Of a DNA stretch of 64,000 nucleotides, positions 33,089-43,509 are shown piece after piece. Within the stretch, counting starts at the first letter, position 1, and each line of letters starts with the position of its first letter. The stretch spans positions 10,664,001-10,728,000 of the forward strand of contig NW_025408667.1 in the NCBI RefSeq assembly GCF_020360975.1. Reading direction: 5' to 3'. The DNA is from Hirsutella rhossiliensis. Its lineage: Eukaryota > Ascomycota > Sordariomycetes > Hypocreales > Ophiocordycipitaceae. The notes under the pieces are model-generated. The model saw nothing but the letters and a program-made list of their open reading frames with translations, was not told where the DNA came from and ran no database searches. A program made the position numbers and the translations under genes.

Positions 33089-34322
33089 GCTACCGCCTCC
33101 TCGACGTCGACTAGCGTGGATTGGCAACAGGCTAGAAAGTTTTGGCTCCGGAGCACTTCCACTTGGATAATCTCGCTTGTTGGCGTACACTATTTCTTTC
33201 CGAGTGGGAAGCTTCCTAACGATCACTACTCTCATGGCCGTGGCGTTTCTTCCCTTATAATGCTTGCCTATGGCACCGAAGCGATGCAATACTACTTACT
33301 ACCCCTTTGTAATCCCCCATTTACCCTCCCTATGTGCGTCCACCGTCCCGGCCCTCGGCTGGTCTCCACGTGCGACCTGCTACCCCAGCTTTGCCAAAGG
33401 CGGCCCTTCCATCGCCGTGCTCTCTTTTGCGCACTCCAGCGAATCCCTGGCTACTGCCGACCTCCGGCACATGGGGTGGCCGCGCCAACCGCCCGCCGCA
33501 CACTTCCAACCATACTCCGGCCCTTCCAACGCCGTCCCACCCACCTTGCGCATCAGTTGCTCCATCAATATCTGCCACTCCACTCGTCGAGCAACAGCCA
33601 AAAGGCTGCCGGCGATAACATGTCCACGGTGTCCTCGTGCAACCGGACTACCCGGCTAGGTTTGCTCCCTCGCCACCACCAACGTCGCATCAACGGCCTT
33701 CATGCTAAAGCGACAGCCAGGATCCCCCTGCCTGTCCTCTTGTAGTCGCTAGCCACCGGAGTCTCGACTTGCAAACCCTGTTGGAGAGTTCTCGTGACCA
33801 ACTCGCATCCTCCTCCTCAGGTCGTCCCCTATATCCGACTTCACCGTGTCCCAATAGTGGACTCGACACGGTCGGCACCCGCCTCGCTCAGCCGCACGCA
33901 ATGCCCATCCAAGTACCGACGACCGTCAAAAGGGACCCTGCAATTCTACCATAACCTCTTCTTTCCTTCACTCTCATTCGTTATTGTCGCCTTTGCTATC
34001 TACTCCATGCAACGATGACACCGAAGGGTACTGCTGGACTTTCTTTCTCCGCAGACTTACCCACACTAACCTTACTGTTCGCCGACCTCCAACTTCTCGC
34101 GACATAGCCATCACCCCTACTCAACTTCCAACCCCGGCTCCTACTTCACTCACGACCATAGAACCAGATGGTCGAGACTGTTCAAGAACCTCGCCAGCTC
34201 ATTCCCGCATACCCCCGCTTCTGATCTATCACCTAGGTAGCATTCTCTGACTCTTAAGTCTCCCCGACCCTAGCCGCGAGCCCTCTTTCGAGCAGCAAGA
34301 AAACAAAAATGCTGGCGCCGAC

Positions 34323-35663
34323 ATGTCCATGATGGCCTTTGTCCAGCCCGGCTGCCCGGCTAGGTTCGCCTACCAGAATGAGCATCGTGTCAAAGGGCTC
34401 AACGCAGAAACCCTAGCGAGGGTCTTCCTTCCCACGCCCTCATGGCTGTCGGCTCCGGAGTATGCAGCAATCCGGTCAGATACTGGCAATCCATCGACCT
34501 GCATCTTCTTCAGCCTTAACATTTCCATATACAACCAACAGATAATCTCCTCGGAATGGACCGAGCAATGGTTCTTCATGGTCGGCCGTGTTCATCCCTT
34601 TGCCCTGACGTGGGAAATCGAGCGACGTGATGGCTTGGAGTCGGACGATGATAACATCACAGAATACACCGTCCCCGCGCTTATAGTACGCGATCACAGC
34701 TACCAACCGTGAGTCTATGCTCCAAATCTCTCTGTCGCCACTGCCCTCCCTGACGATATCCATAGAATTGTCACTCGCACCCTCAGCTCGGTGGATACTT
34801 TCCCAACGATACAACCCATTGTCTCCTTCACGGGACCTGTCATCGGCTCCGGCCGCGACCTCCTGCATGGAAACTCGGCTGCGGCCCTTGACGACACCCA
34901 GCTGAGCTGCTGCGGCTTTGTCCAGCTCTCCACCTTTATTTGTCCTGGGATTCCCGGCAAAACCCCTTCAAGGGCTTTCACCCTTCCAAGTTTTCGTCAT
35001 CTTCCCCATTCACGCTAATCCTTGACCTCCCTATGCAAGAAGATGACCGAGAGGCGCGACAGCCAGTTCCAGTCGAACGCTCTCTTCACCTGTACGGGCA
35101 AAATCGCCGGCTTACTGGATCACCAGATCATGAAACATGCCCCGGCTTTCGACCAAGACTATATCTTCATCGTCGTCCCCGACACGTGGACTTTCCACGA
35201 CAAGGCCATGTCCGACCAGGCTTCTGCAACACAACTACTGCCGACGACACCCAAGAGCGCGGTCGGCAATCCCTCGGACTATAGCGTTGCGTTGGCCAGG
35301 TTTACCTCTACGAAGAAACGCAAGGCCGCCCAAAGCCCCGCCTCCCCCACGCCGCATGCTTCTGGCCCAGTCGATCCCCTTATGCTGGCATCAAGTCGGT
35401 CATTGCCCGATCCCTACCAAACCCCAACCAAGAGACGGCGACTTTCTCCCGAAACTTCCACCATAATCACCGACTGTGACGGTCAAGACTCCCCCAAATC
35501 CGATACCTCCTCCTTTCTGTCCCCGGAAGACCCCGCAGAGTCAGAGACGGACACCGAACAGGTCAATCACCAAGACACATCCGTCTCTGGCTCTATCAGA
35601 CCTCCCGCGTCGATATCTTCCCGACCACTGCGCGCCCGACGTCCGCCCAAGAATATTCTCTAA
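34323..35663 (+). pseudogene. Helitron cargo gene, copy B (conserved fungal protein, possibly OB-fold-like)
   Basis: The better preserved cargo copy. Exon 1 runs from ATG 34323 (MSMMAFVQPGCPARFAY) to 34708 and includes EWTEQWFFMVGRVHPFALTW. A 57-bp phase-2 intron (GTGAGT at 34709, TAG ending 34765) leads into exon 2 (VDTFPTIQPIVSFTGPVIGS). A one-base insertion in an A run near 34960 and another frame change near 35045 separate it from the final part: SNALFTCTGKIAGLLDHQIM, then DYIFIVVPDTWTF, then a Ser/Thr/Pro-rich tail with basic KRKAA and KRRRL patches ending at 35663. The TGKIAGLLD...YIFIVVPD pattern recalls beta-rich OB-like folds in fungal proteins of unknown function. That is inference; no function is assigned. 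It is transcribed away from RepHel inside the same element. Confidence 0.5.
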
Positions 35664-36474
35664 ACTTTATAGCATCAAACGAAACAATACAACATGACAA
35701 CATGTCTCATCATCCTCAAAATCAACTGCCAAAGGCTCGAATAGCACATTCTCTTCTCTTCTTGTTCTCCTTTTCATGAAGACGATCAAGTCAAAACTTC
35801 CCCAATATACTCCTTATTCTGTTTATACCTACGACTTATACCGGTAGCACATGTAAATTTTCCGAGCCTTCCACTCGCCCAGACATGCATTACCCACTCA
35901 CATCTCTCTTCAACCCTGCCGTCTCTCCACGCCCTCTGAGTTTGCGCCTTTTAAACAAAATCTCCTCCAGCGGCCTAGCCTGCCTCCCCGACGCTCTGTC
36001 TCGGTTTCACTCACGATAATGCTCTACGTCTCTCGCCGTGTCTCGTATCTCGACCTCACTCTTCTTCCTGTCTCCTATCTACTGTCGCCAACTCTCTCTC
36101 TCTCTTCTGTAGCCAACTCTTCTCCGGTTCTCTTGTCGCCAAATTTCGTTCCGAAAGGCTTCTTTGCGCGAGCCGCGGCTGGCGAGCCTTCCTCTCGTTC
36201 AGTCAGAAAGAGAGGCATAAAACCTCTTCTCATTGGCTAATTGGCCTCCCCTGTACTCAACTCGTGCGGGGAGTGGTCGGTTGGCAACGCCACCAAATGA
36301 AGGCCATGCCGCAAACCCCTGAGCGTTGACTAGGTAACGAGCTAGCCGTTTCCGAGAGCTTTTCTTCAATGCAAGTTTCCAAGCACACGCTTCCACTTCC
36401 ATCGTGGGTCGAATCTATCGAACCCATCGGTTACTAACGGATTCTAGGTCAAATTTAGCTCCGCGGCCGACCTA

Positions 36475-37848
36475 CAGTGGGGGGACAAAAGTTCCGGTCA
36501 ATGACGCTAGCGCGTCGCGTACGCGCGTCTCCCACATTCCAACCCTTCCTCTTCAAATCACCATCATGCCTTCAAAATGAGCCCAATTACGCCCAAAAAA
36601 CACTGGAGCCCTCATAAGAGGACGAAGATTGTGACCCTCTTTGATTGCGGCTTCTCAGCTGCCCTCGTCGGCGTCAAAGAGGACGTTTCTCCTAGAGCTG
36701 TCTACGGAATCGTCAGGCGTTACAGGACACAGTCGAGTGCGAAATCTTGCCGCGCTCTGGGAGACCCTCAAAGCTCAATGACACCATAAAAGATATATCT
36801 TTCGATGCATCGCGAAAGACCCTTTCATCTCGAATGCTCAGCTTCTTCGTGAGGCTTCTCTAGAGTGTTCTACACGTACTTTAACACGGTACCTTCGACA
36901 CCATGGCATACAACATGTACGCGCTCTTCGACGTCCAAAATTAACAGAAGAACATGCTGCAAAGAGGCTACAATTTGCACTACAATACCATCAAAAGCCA
37001 GCTTCCTTTTGGCATACATGGATTTTCTCTGATGAGACGTCAATCGCTCGTGGGGACGGCGAGAGACAGAAGTGGGTTTTTTGCAATTCAGTACGTCTTA
37101 ATACCCTTACTTCAAAAATCCCTCCTAATTGCAAAAAGGGGGATAGATTAAATCCGAAAACGTACAAGCAAGAGGAAAACCTACTCGACATTCCCAGATG
37201 TTTTGGGGCGGCTTCTCCTTTAATCGGCGGACTTCTCTTACACCAATGCTAGGAGACCCCGACTCAGCCCGTGGTGGCGTTACTGCACGCCGTGTGCTCG
37301 AGACCTTACAAGAAAGCCTACCTACAATTGCAGAGCCAGGCTATACATTCGCCCAAGATAACGCCTCAACACATACGGCGGCCATTGTGCAGGCGTGGCT
37401 TGGCTGCTGGGTCGAAGAAAACAGGGTAGATTTGGTCGACTGGCCGCCATATTCACCTGACCTAAACCCCATAGAAAACGTATGGAAGCTGCTTAAAGAG
37501 AGCATTATGGAGACTCACCCTGAGCTCTCAGACCTTCCAAAGAACTATAGCTCCAAGCAGAAGCTCTGTTTTGCAGCGGTTGGAGCGTGGGAAGACCTTG
37601 AAGAGGATACCCTCAATCACCTAATAGAATCAATGCCTCGGCGCCTTCAAGCTGTTGTGGCTGCACGTGGCTGGTATACCAAATACTAGCCAAAACAACA
37701 ATAATCTCCACTCAATTCTCTATATATTTATATCTTCGGCTTCATAATTGACGTTCATTTGGCAAAGTAATGTGCTGTTGAAAAGAGGGCTCTGATGCGG
37801 CGTTGTGGTGGGTGGGCCGGATTGACCGGAACTTTTGTCACCCGACTG
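36475..37848. mobile_element. 1,374-bp Tc1/mariner element with TA target duplication
   Basis: The left end CAGTGGGGGGACAAAAGTTC (36475) and the inverted right end CAGTCGGGTGACAAAAGTTC share about 27 bp of imperfect terminal inverted repeat, including GACAAAAGTTCCGGTCAAT. TA lies at 36473-36474 and at 37849-37850. Length, TIR and TA duplication are typical of Tc1/mariner. It sits between the outer end of Helitron copy B and the second Helitron. Confidence 0.9.
36577..37689 (+). pseudogene. Tc1/mariner transposase, frameshifted
   Basis: Starts at ATG 36577 (MSPITPKKHW) with an N-terminal helix-turn-helix (KIVTLFDCGFSAALVGVKED). The DDE core follows: HTWIFSDETSIARGDG near 37010-37060, FAQDNASTHTA near 37348, and WPPYSPDLNPIENVW near 37440-37485. 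The spacing between the second Asp and the final Glu is 38 residues, longer than the DD34E of classical Tc1. Frames change near 36780 and 37170, so no full protein is made. The C-terminal part from 37198 (MFWGGFSF) to the stop is open and ends ARGWYTKY. Confidence 0.85.
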
Positions 37849-37978
37849 TAGCTACAACATTCCCTGGCACCACCTGCGGGTGTGTATTGCTGCAGCCACG
37901 CAAGTCCTCGCAAAGCCTCCCTGCCCGAGCAATATCTAGCAGTCTCGGTGGGAAAGAGGTGGATATATACGGTCAGAT

Positions 37979-40900
37979 GGAGAACAATATGCCCGAGGCA
38001 GTCCGCAACTGTCGTACCTGCAAGCAAGATCTGCCCGAAGTCGAATTTCGAAGCGTCAAGGACCCTACGAAGTTTACAGGACAGTGTGCTAGCTGTAGGG
38101 CACACCGAAAAGAACGGGCAACCGAATCGCGAGCCGCCGTTACCGCGATGCGGAATATCGCCTCGAGACCATCGCTACGCAGAGCCACGAAGAGGACGGA
38201 TTCGCTAGCTAACCTGACGCCTCCAAGGCGGACTGCGCCAACGCCTGCGTCTGTGACTGACCTACGACCTCCTGCCATGCCTGTTTTATTCCGTGGCCTG
38301 GCGCCTGCACCGGAACTGCCTATACCTCCGCTGGGGCCATCTACTCTAAGCCCTGTTGAGGACCTTCCCTTTCCTCCTACCCTTGGCCTGCCAACAGTAG
38401 TTCTGGGCACGCCGATTCAAGACACTGCTTCTACAGCTCCTGTTGTGCAAGGCACTCCTATACCACAGGAATCGCTTCCTACCACTCCTTCATTATTGTC
38501 ACAGGGTCATCACCGCGGCCGTTATACTCGTCAAGGCACACAGCCTCAAGCGCGGCTGTTTGATCAGAGTAGTGATCCGCCTTTTACAGGTGACCTTGAC
38601 TTGCCCGCCCTTAGTAAGGAAGATCAGGCGCTTGTGCGAGAGTTCTATACTGCCCTGAATGACGACAAGATGCATAGTTGCATTCGCTGCCAGGAGCGTT
38701 GGTTCGATATGAAACGAAATAGCTTGAAAATCTGCAGCCGCTGCATTGGTCGAGACAGGAAGAAAGCCCTCGACGAGCCCTACTTCTTCAGCGCTGCGAA
38801 TAACCTCGACTTTGGGAAGTCCCCGGCAATCTACCCGATCTAACGATGGTTGAGGAGATGCTTATTGCTAGGATTCACGTACACGTCAAGGTCCTACAAG
38901 TGCGTGGCGCTCAATACAAATATCGCGGCCACGTTATCCACTTTCTTTGCAACATTGGTAGGCTATTTGAAGAGCTCCCAGTGCTACCGAAGGAGCTAGA
39001 TATCGTGCTCCTACGGCCTCCTAATATGGAAGGCGACCTCGCTTCCAGCAACAGTTTGCTCGCGATTTCCGGGTACGCCGTTCATGCCTGTTGACCTGGC
39101 TGTATTACCTACAGCGCCACCACCCGGGCTATCGCGATATCGTCGTGAGCCAGGATCGCCTGCAACGGCTTCCTCTTGACGGCAGCATAGTTGCTTCCAT
39201 TGCTAGCCAAGTGGCTGACATACCTGACGGCGAGATCCCACAAGGCCCTGTTGAGGAGGCCTTGAAGAGGACCCTAGCGATGCGGACGCATCAGCGATCC
39301 CGAACTTGCAGGTTACCGATACCGAATTAAACGCCCTGCAGTCCCGAGTCCTTGATGTTGCCCCTGACTCTGAGCGTATGGCTAATGTTGAGTATATGTC
39401 GCATAGCGCGCAGGCTCACCACCAGATGCCATTGCCATCCATTCGCAGGACCCTATCGACGAATTCAACCGTTCCCAGCCGCTGTTATCGCTTGCGTTCC
39501 CTACCCTCTACCCTGACGGCAAGGCCGACTTCGTGGAGCCTCGCCTACGGAGCATCACGTACCAGGACTACCTTGGCCATGCGATGAGATGGCATGACGG
39601 ACGTTTTGCCCGCCATAAAACGTGGCCTTTCGTCGCCCTCAACACGCTGCTACGTGCGCAGGTCCGAAAGCGAAGTGACTACTTCGTCAAGCAACGCGAC
39701 AGCCGCCGTCAACCCCTTACACGCGCTGACCTAGAGGAAGCGATGGCTGAGCCTGATGAGCCAGAGGCTCAGGACCTGATCCAGTCGATCACGCGCCAAG
39801 CCGCGGTAATCAGGGGCACCCGGCCGTATTGGTATAAGCAAAGGAAGGAATTGGAAGCATATGCCTACAATCTGGGCAGACCTGGCCTTTTCGTTACTGC
39901 AAGTGCGGCCGATTACCACTGGGAATCACTATATCGTCACATGCCTCGATTCCAAGAGTGGAAAGCAGCTCCTGAGGCGGCGCGCATGGTCCTGTCCCGG
40001 CAACTACTGCGAGACAACGCCCACATCGCCGCCTACCACTTCTACAAGCGTTATACGCTTCTACGACTATTGTCCTGAAGCAGAAGTTCAACCTAACGGA
40101 CTTTTGGGGCCGCTATGAGTGGCAGGGCAGGGGTCCAGTCACCACCATGGCCTATATTGGTTAAGTGGCCACCCAGACTTGGATCATGACGATAATCGAT
40201 CCCGGGAGCGATTTGCCCGTATCTGGGGATATCACGTATCTGCCGTTAACCCAGAGCCTCAGCGAATACAGGCTCCTGGGGAAGGGAATCCTGATCAGCA
40301 ATCTATTGGAGCAGCCCTTACCGTTCAGTTCCTATCGATGGTAGTCAACCGCGTGCAACGCCACCGCTGCAACAACTACTGTATGCAGCGCAATAAGCAT
40401 ACCAAGCAGGTAGAGTGCCGATTTGGATTTCCTCACGGACAGCGCCTACTAGCCTCCCTTGACAAGTTGCCTCACTCCAAGCACTGGACCTTTAGGGGTG
40501 GGAGGAACGATGGCCAGATTAACCACTACAACCGCTTGCTTACCGTTGCATGGCTAGCCAATACAGATGTCTCTCCTGCACGAGCCTCCAGCAGGTGATC
40601 GATTACGCAGCCAAATACTGCTCCAAGTCAGAAAAGAAGAGCGAGTCTTTTGCCCAGATTGGGAAGGCGCTGATGCCCCGGGTCAAGGACCACAACCCCC
40701 TGATTTCTTTCACGTCAAAGCTCCTGAATCAGCTAGTTGCTGAACGGGATTACTCGAAGCAGGAGGTTAGCCACTTACTCCTCGGCCTGCCGTTACAGGA
40801 GGGCTCACGAATCTGCCTATACGTTGACTGCCGTCATCCTGACAGACATTCCCGCTCCTTACGCATTGACGGCGATGAGGTTGACGAGGCCCCAACGTCT

Positions 40901-41115
40901 ACGAAAAGTACGGTCAGCGCCCGGAAGCCCTGAAGGACCTGACCTACGTTTCCTTCCTCAAACACTGGAATTTCCGCTCTAGAGACCCTTCCGCATGGAA
41001 GCAATGGCGGCCAGGCAACGTTAACGGCAGGCCCCGTGTGTTGGTTTACTTTCCTCGCTATCAGGCTGCTCCAGAAGGCCAGCAGTGGCCAGATTATTGC
41101 CGTGTAAAGTCGGTC
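37979..41115 (+). pseudogene. Second Helitron family: Rep gene without helicase
   Basis: Starts MENNMPEAVRNCRTCKQDLP at 37979 with Cys-rich zinc-binding motifs (CRTCKQ...CASC; later CIRCQERW...CSRC), open to 38843. After a frame change come the Helitron-like N motifs IHVHVKVLQVRGAQYKYRGH (38870), WPFVALNTLLRAQVRKRS (39630), RGTRPYWYKQRKELEAYAY (39810), then the HUH motif SHHHGLYWL (about 40138-40164) and the tyrosine-region motif IDYAAKYCSK (about 40600-40630). It fades after GQQWPDYCRVKS at about 41112. No Pif1 helicase follows. Frame changes near 38840, 39090, 39330, 39540, 40075, 40560 and 40900 make it a pseudogene. The sequence is clearly different from the RepHel of copies A and B, so it is a separate lineage. 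Its true 5' end is unresolved next to the Tc1 element. Confidence 0.8.
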
Positions 41116-42597
41116 GTTGCAAATTCCCCGCCGCCCGCCACCGCCTTCCGCTTTAGGCAAGCCCCTTCCCCTTTTGGCCCGTCGCGCATCCCGAATTGCT
41201 ATAAGAACACCCACACTCCCTAACCCCTTCCTCTCGATTCTCCTTTTCCTCCTCTCCCTTTCTCTCACCATCATCCCTGTCGGCCGGCCATCTCTGATGC
41301 ATAGCCCCCTCCTTTCCCCAACTCTGCTCCGCTCACACGACCCCTCGATTCCTACTCTGCATGTTCAGCTGAGTTCTGATGCCCCTGGGTTCTGCATGTC
41401 CGCTTCCTTAGCCATGTCTTTTGTCCCTTTGGTCCGTTACCTTGGCTTAGGGGAGGGAGATGACTTCTCTTGTTGATTCAACACCCTGAATTGAAGGGGC
41501 CTTCACTCGCCGATGTGGACGGGGTTTCCTCCGACTCTCAACCTCCATACTCTGGCAACAGCTTGACGCGGTCACGGCTACCCGCCAGGTCCTTGGATCC
41601 TGCCAGTGACTTGGTTGCCGCCATGCCCGCGATGACCCACAGGCTTCCGCTGCAATATTGTCGCTATTCTGGGATCGGATGACGTGGCAAAGTCTGCCTT
41701 GCCTTCGCAAGGCATGCTGCATACGAACACATGCAGAGATTAGGCCAGCTGACCTTACATCGTCCCCGTTAGCTCCATCAAAAGTCCCAGGGCGCGCCCG
41801 AGACGACCACTGGTGGAACACCGGCCTGCTTCGGCGTTGGCTGTTGGAACCTCCTCGATTGGCATCATAGCGACAGGCCGTCCTCCGACAAGAATACCAC
41901 CGACATGGGCCCCGCAATCTGCGACCACAATCGTGGCTCACGCCATCCCTGGATGTTGTGATTCGTGGCTCGATGCTATCTCCGTTTTCGTCCACCCTAG
42001 GTCTGTTCCTGTGGCCGCATGAAGGTCGGATGATCCTTCCTCAATCTCGCAGGCCGTGCCGAATCGTACGAATTTCTGGTGCGCAGCTTTCCGCCGCACC
42101 ACGGCGCGTACCTGAGCGCCTGACTATTGGTTGTCCCAAGGTGATGGTCGTGGGTTAGATGGCCCGGTGATCTTGGCTGGACGAGGTTTATTCGGAGCGC
42201 TCTGAGATTGGGTGCTTGGTCCCCTCCTCCGCTGCAGCTTTGCGACCCCCCAACTCGGGGGTAACAGGGTAAGCGAGGTTCGCGAAGGAAGAGGGGGCCG
42301 GTGGCCAGTGAGAGTCGAGAAGCGAGAGTGTGGAAAGTGGAAAAGGTACAGGGGGGGCTGTTGGCCTTGCCGGCTTGTCACCTGCCGCCCAAGACATTCA
42401 AGATGGGTGGAAGGGGCCGGGAAGGGCTGCGCCTGCAGAGGAGGGGGCACTGACACGTCACGGCGATGACTTCAGCAAAGTTGGCCCCGGTGTTTCTCTT
42501 CTCTCATTCAGCTACGGCCATGGGTGGGTGGATTTGTCCATAAGAAGGCCATGGATCTGCCGAATTCCTCGCCACTTAAGCATTATCATCCAAGCCT
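41116..42597. other. 1.5 kb with no confident gene
   Basis: The part at 41215-41280 is a long C/T-rich tract like fungal promoter or leader sequence, after an abrupt end of the Helitron Rep similarity near 41112. Frames on both strands between 41450 and 42160 are open but show no family feature. A plus frame that includes YDSEEDIPLALSRSRSS (about 42615-42670) overlaps the start of the next gene in another frame and might be its true 5' exon. Confidence 0.35.
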
Positions 42598-43509
42598 TTG
42601 TTCCCTACGACGACTGTGAAGATGGACCGTATGACTCTGAAGAGGACATACCGCTGGCCCTCTCCCGATCGAGGTCATCCATCCAATCAATCTGCTGTCA
42701 GGTGGACCTTCCCTTGCTCGACTGTATCTCCCTCGCCAGCCAGTTCAAGGAACAGCGACTCTGGCTCCAGCAGCGAAACGGGAGGTCCTGACAAGTCCAG
42801 CCAGACCATCTCGGAGCCTGGTTATAAGGCCCCCGACGTTGAATCTAGCGTTCCTGTCACCAAGTCGACGAGCCCAGAGACTGGGGAGGGGAGATCACCC
42901 CCGTCCCTCATGCAATCCCCAACACCCGTCACAGACCCAGCCATGGACGCCAATCGTCTTCAAACTCTTTTCTCCGAGTATGAAAGGGTCATCAGCGAAC
43001 AAACTGAGCCACTTCGACGCAGCATTTCGGCACATCAAGGTAACACGAGTTCCCATACCTGCGACATACGCTTGCATTTCTCACAAATCTTTGCAGAGAA
43101 CAGAAATCTTGAGCCTCATTGCCCAAAGTCCCAGCATCAGGCGCTTTCCGAAGCGAGCACAAGCTGTGAACAGTCCGGGGTAGCCCAACCACGCCGAAGC
43201 CAGCGGAAAAGGAAGGTTGCGCCACGCCCTGCTACCACTGCTTCATACCGTTTCCAAAAGAAGCGCATTGCGACTTGTAGCAGTCAGGAATATGAGTTCT
43301 TACGTTTGGGGGAGGTACGAAAGGCATGGGACGGATCCATCGAATATAAGGTCATTTGGAAGCCAACCTGGGCATCTATTGACGATCTCCGGGGCAAACG
43401 GGCATTGAAAGAGGCCGAAGAGCTCATTGTGGATGAGTTCGGTCAGGTAGCGTGGGAAAAGGAGATGGCAAGATCTGGTCATTTCGACCTGGATACCGAG
43501 TCTGAGTAG
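42598..43509 (+). CDS. Chromodomain-like fungal protein
   Basis: A 303-residue frame (non-ATG first codon in the open frame; first internal ATGs near 42621 and 42630). The N-terminal two thirds are Ser/Pro/Thr-rich and probably disordered. A basic patch (RRSQRKRKVAPRP) precedes a C-terminal chromo-like segment: EYEFLRLGEVRKAWDGSIEY, then KVIWKPTWASIDDLRG, then EAEELIVDEFGQVAWEKE. The Tyr/Trp pair and the following helix fit a chromo-type fold that usually binds methylated histone tails. Such modules occur in fungal host proteins and in chromoviral integrases; no integrase or reverse transcriptase lies nearby. A 57-bp in-frame intron (43040-43096, GTAACA...TTTGCAG) may be spliced. The exact start is uncertain. 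Confidence 0.55.
   Translation: MFPTTTVKMDRMTLKRTYRWPSPDRGHPSNQSAVRWTFPCSTVSPSPASSRNSDSGSSSETGGPDKSSQTISEPGYKAPDVESSVPVTKSTSPETGEGRSPPSLMQSPTPVTDPAMDANRLQTLFSEYERVISEQTEPLRRSISAHQGNTSSHTCDIRLHFSQIFAENRNLEPHCPKSQHQALSEASTSCEQSGVAQPRRSQRKRKVAPRPATTASYRFQKKRIATCSSQEYEFLRLGEVRKAWDGSIEYKVIWKPTWASIDDLRGKRALKEAEELIVDEFGQVAWEKEMARSGHFDLDTESE

Larger units (their letters stand above)
26158..36199 (-). mobile_element. Large Helitron copy B (right arm of the inverted repeat)
   Basis: About 10.04 kb, the reverse complement of copy A with only scattered substitutions and many one-base or short indels. Its 3' end (hairpin at 26159-26177) faces copy A's 3' end across the 1.1-kb spacer, so the two elements are tail to tail. 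The outer end at 36199 (CCTCTCGTT) abuts unique sequence leading to the Tc1 element. Copy B is about 150 bp shorter than copy A because of small deletions. Confidence 0.75.

Noticed and set aside
41447..41995. 182-codon minus-strand ORF
   Set aside because: The opposite strand is also open in places and neither shows a recognised motif; not supported as a gene.
42598..43509. Chromodomain as proof of a Gypsy/chromovirus integrase
   Set aside because: No integrase, reverse transcriptase or LTR lies next to it, and the domain follows a long disordered N-terminus, unlike an integrase.
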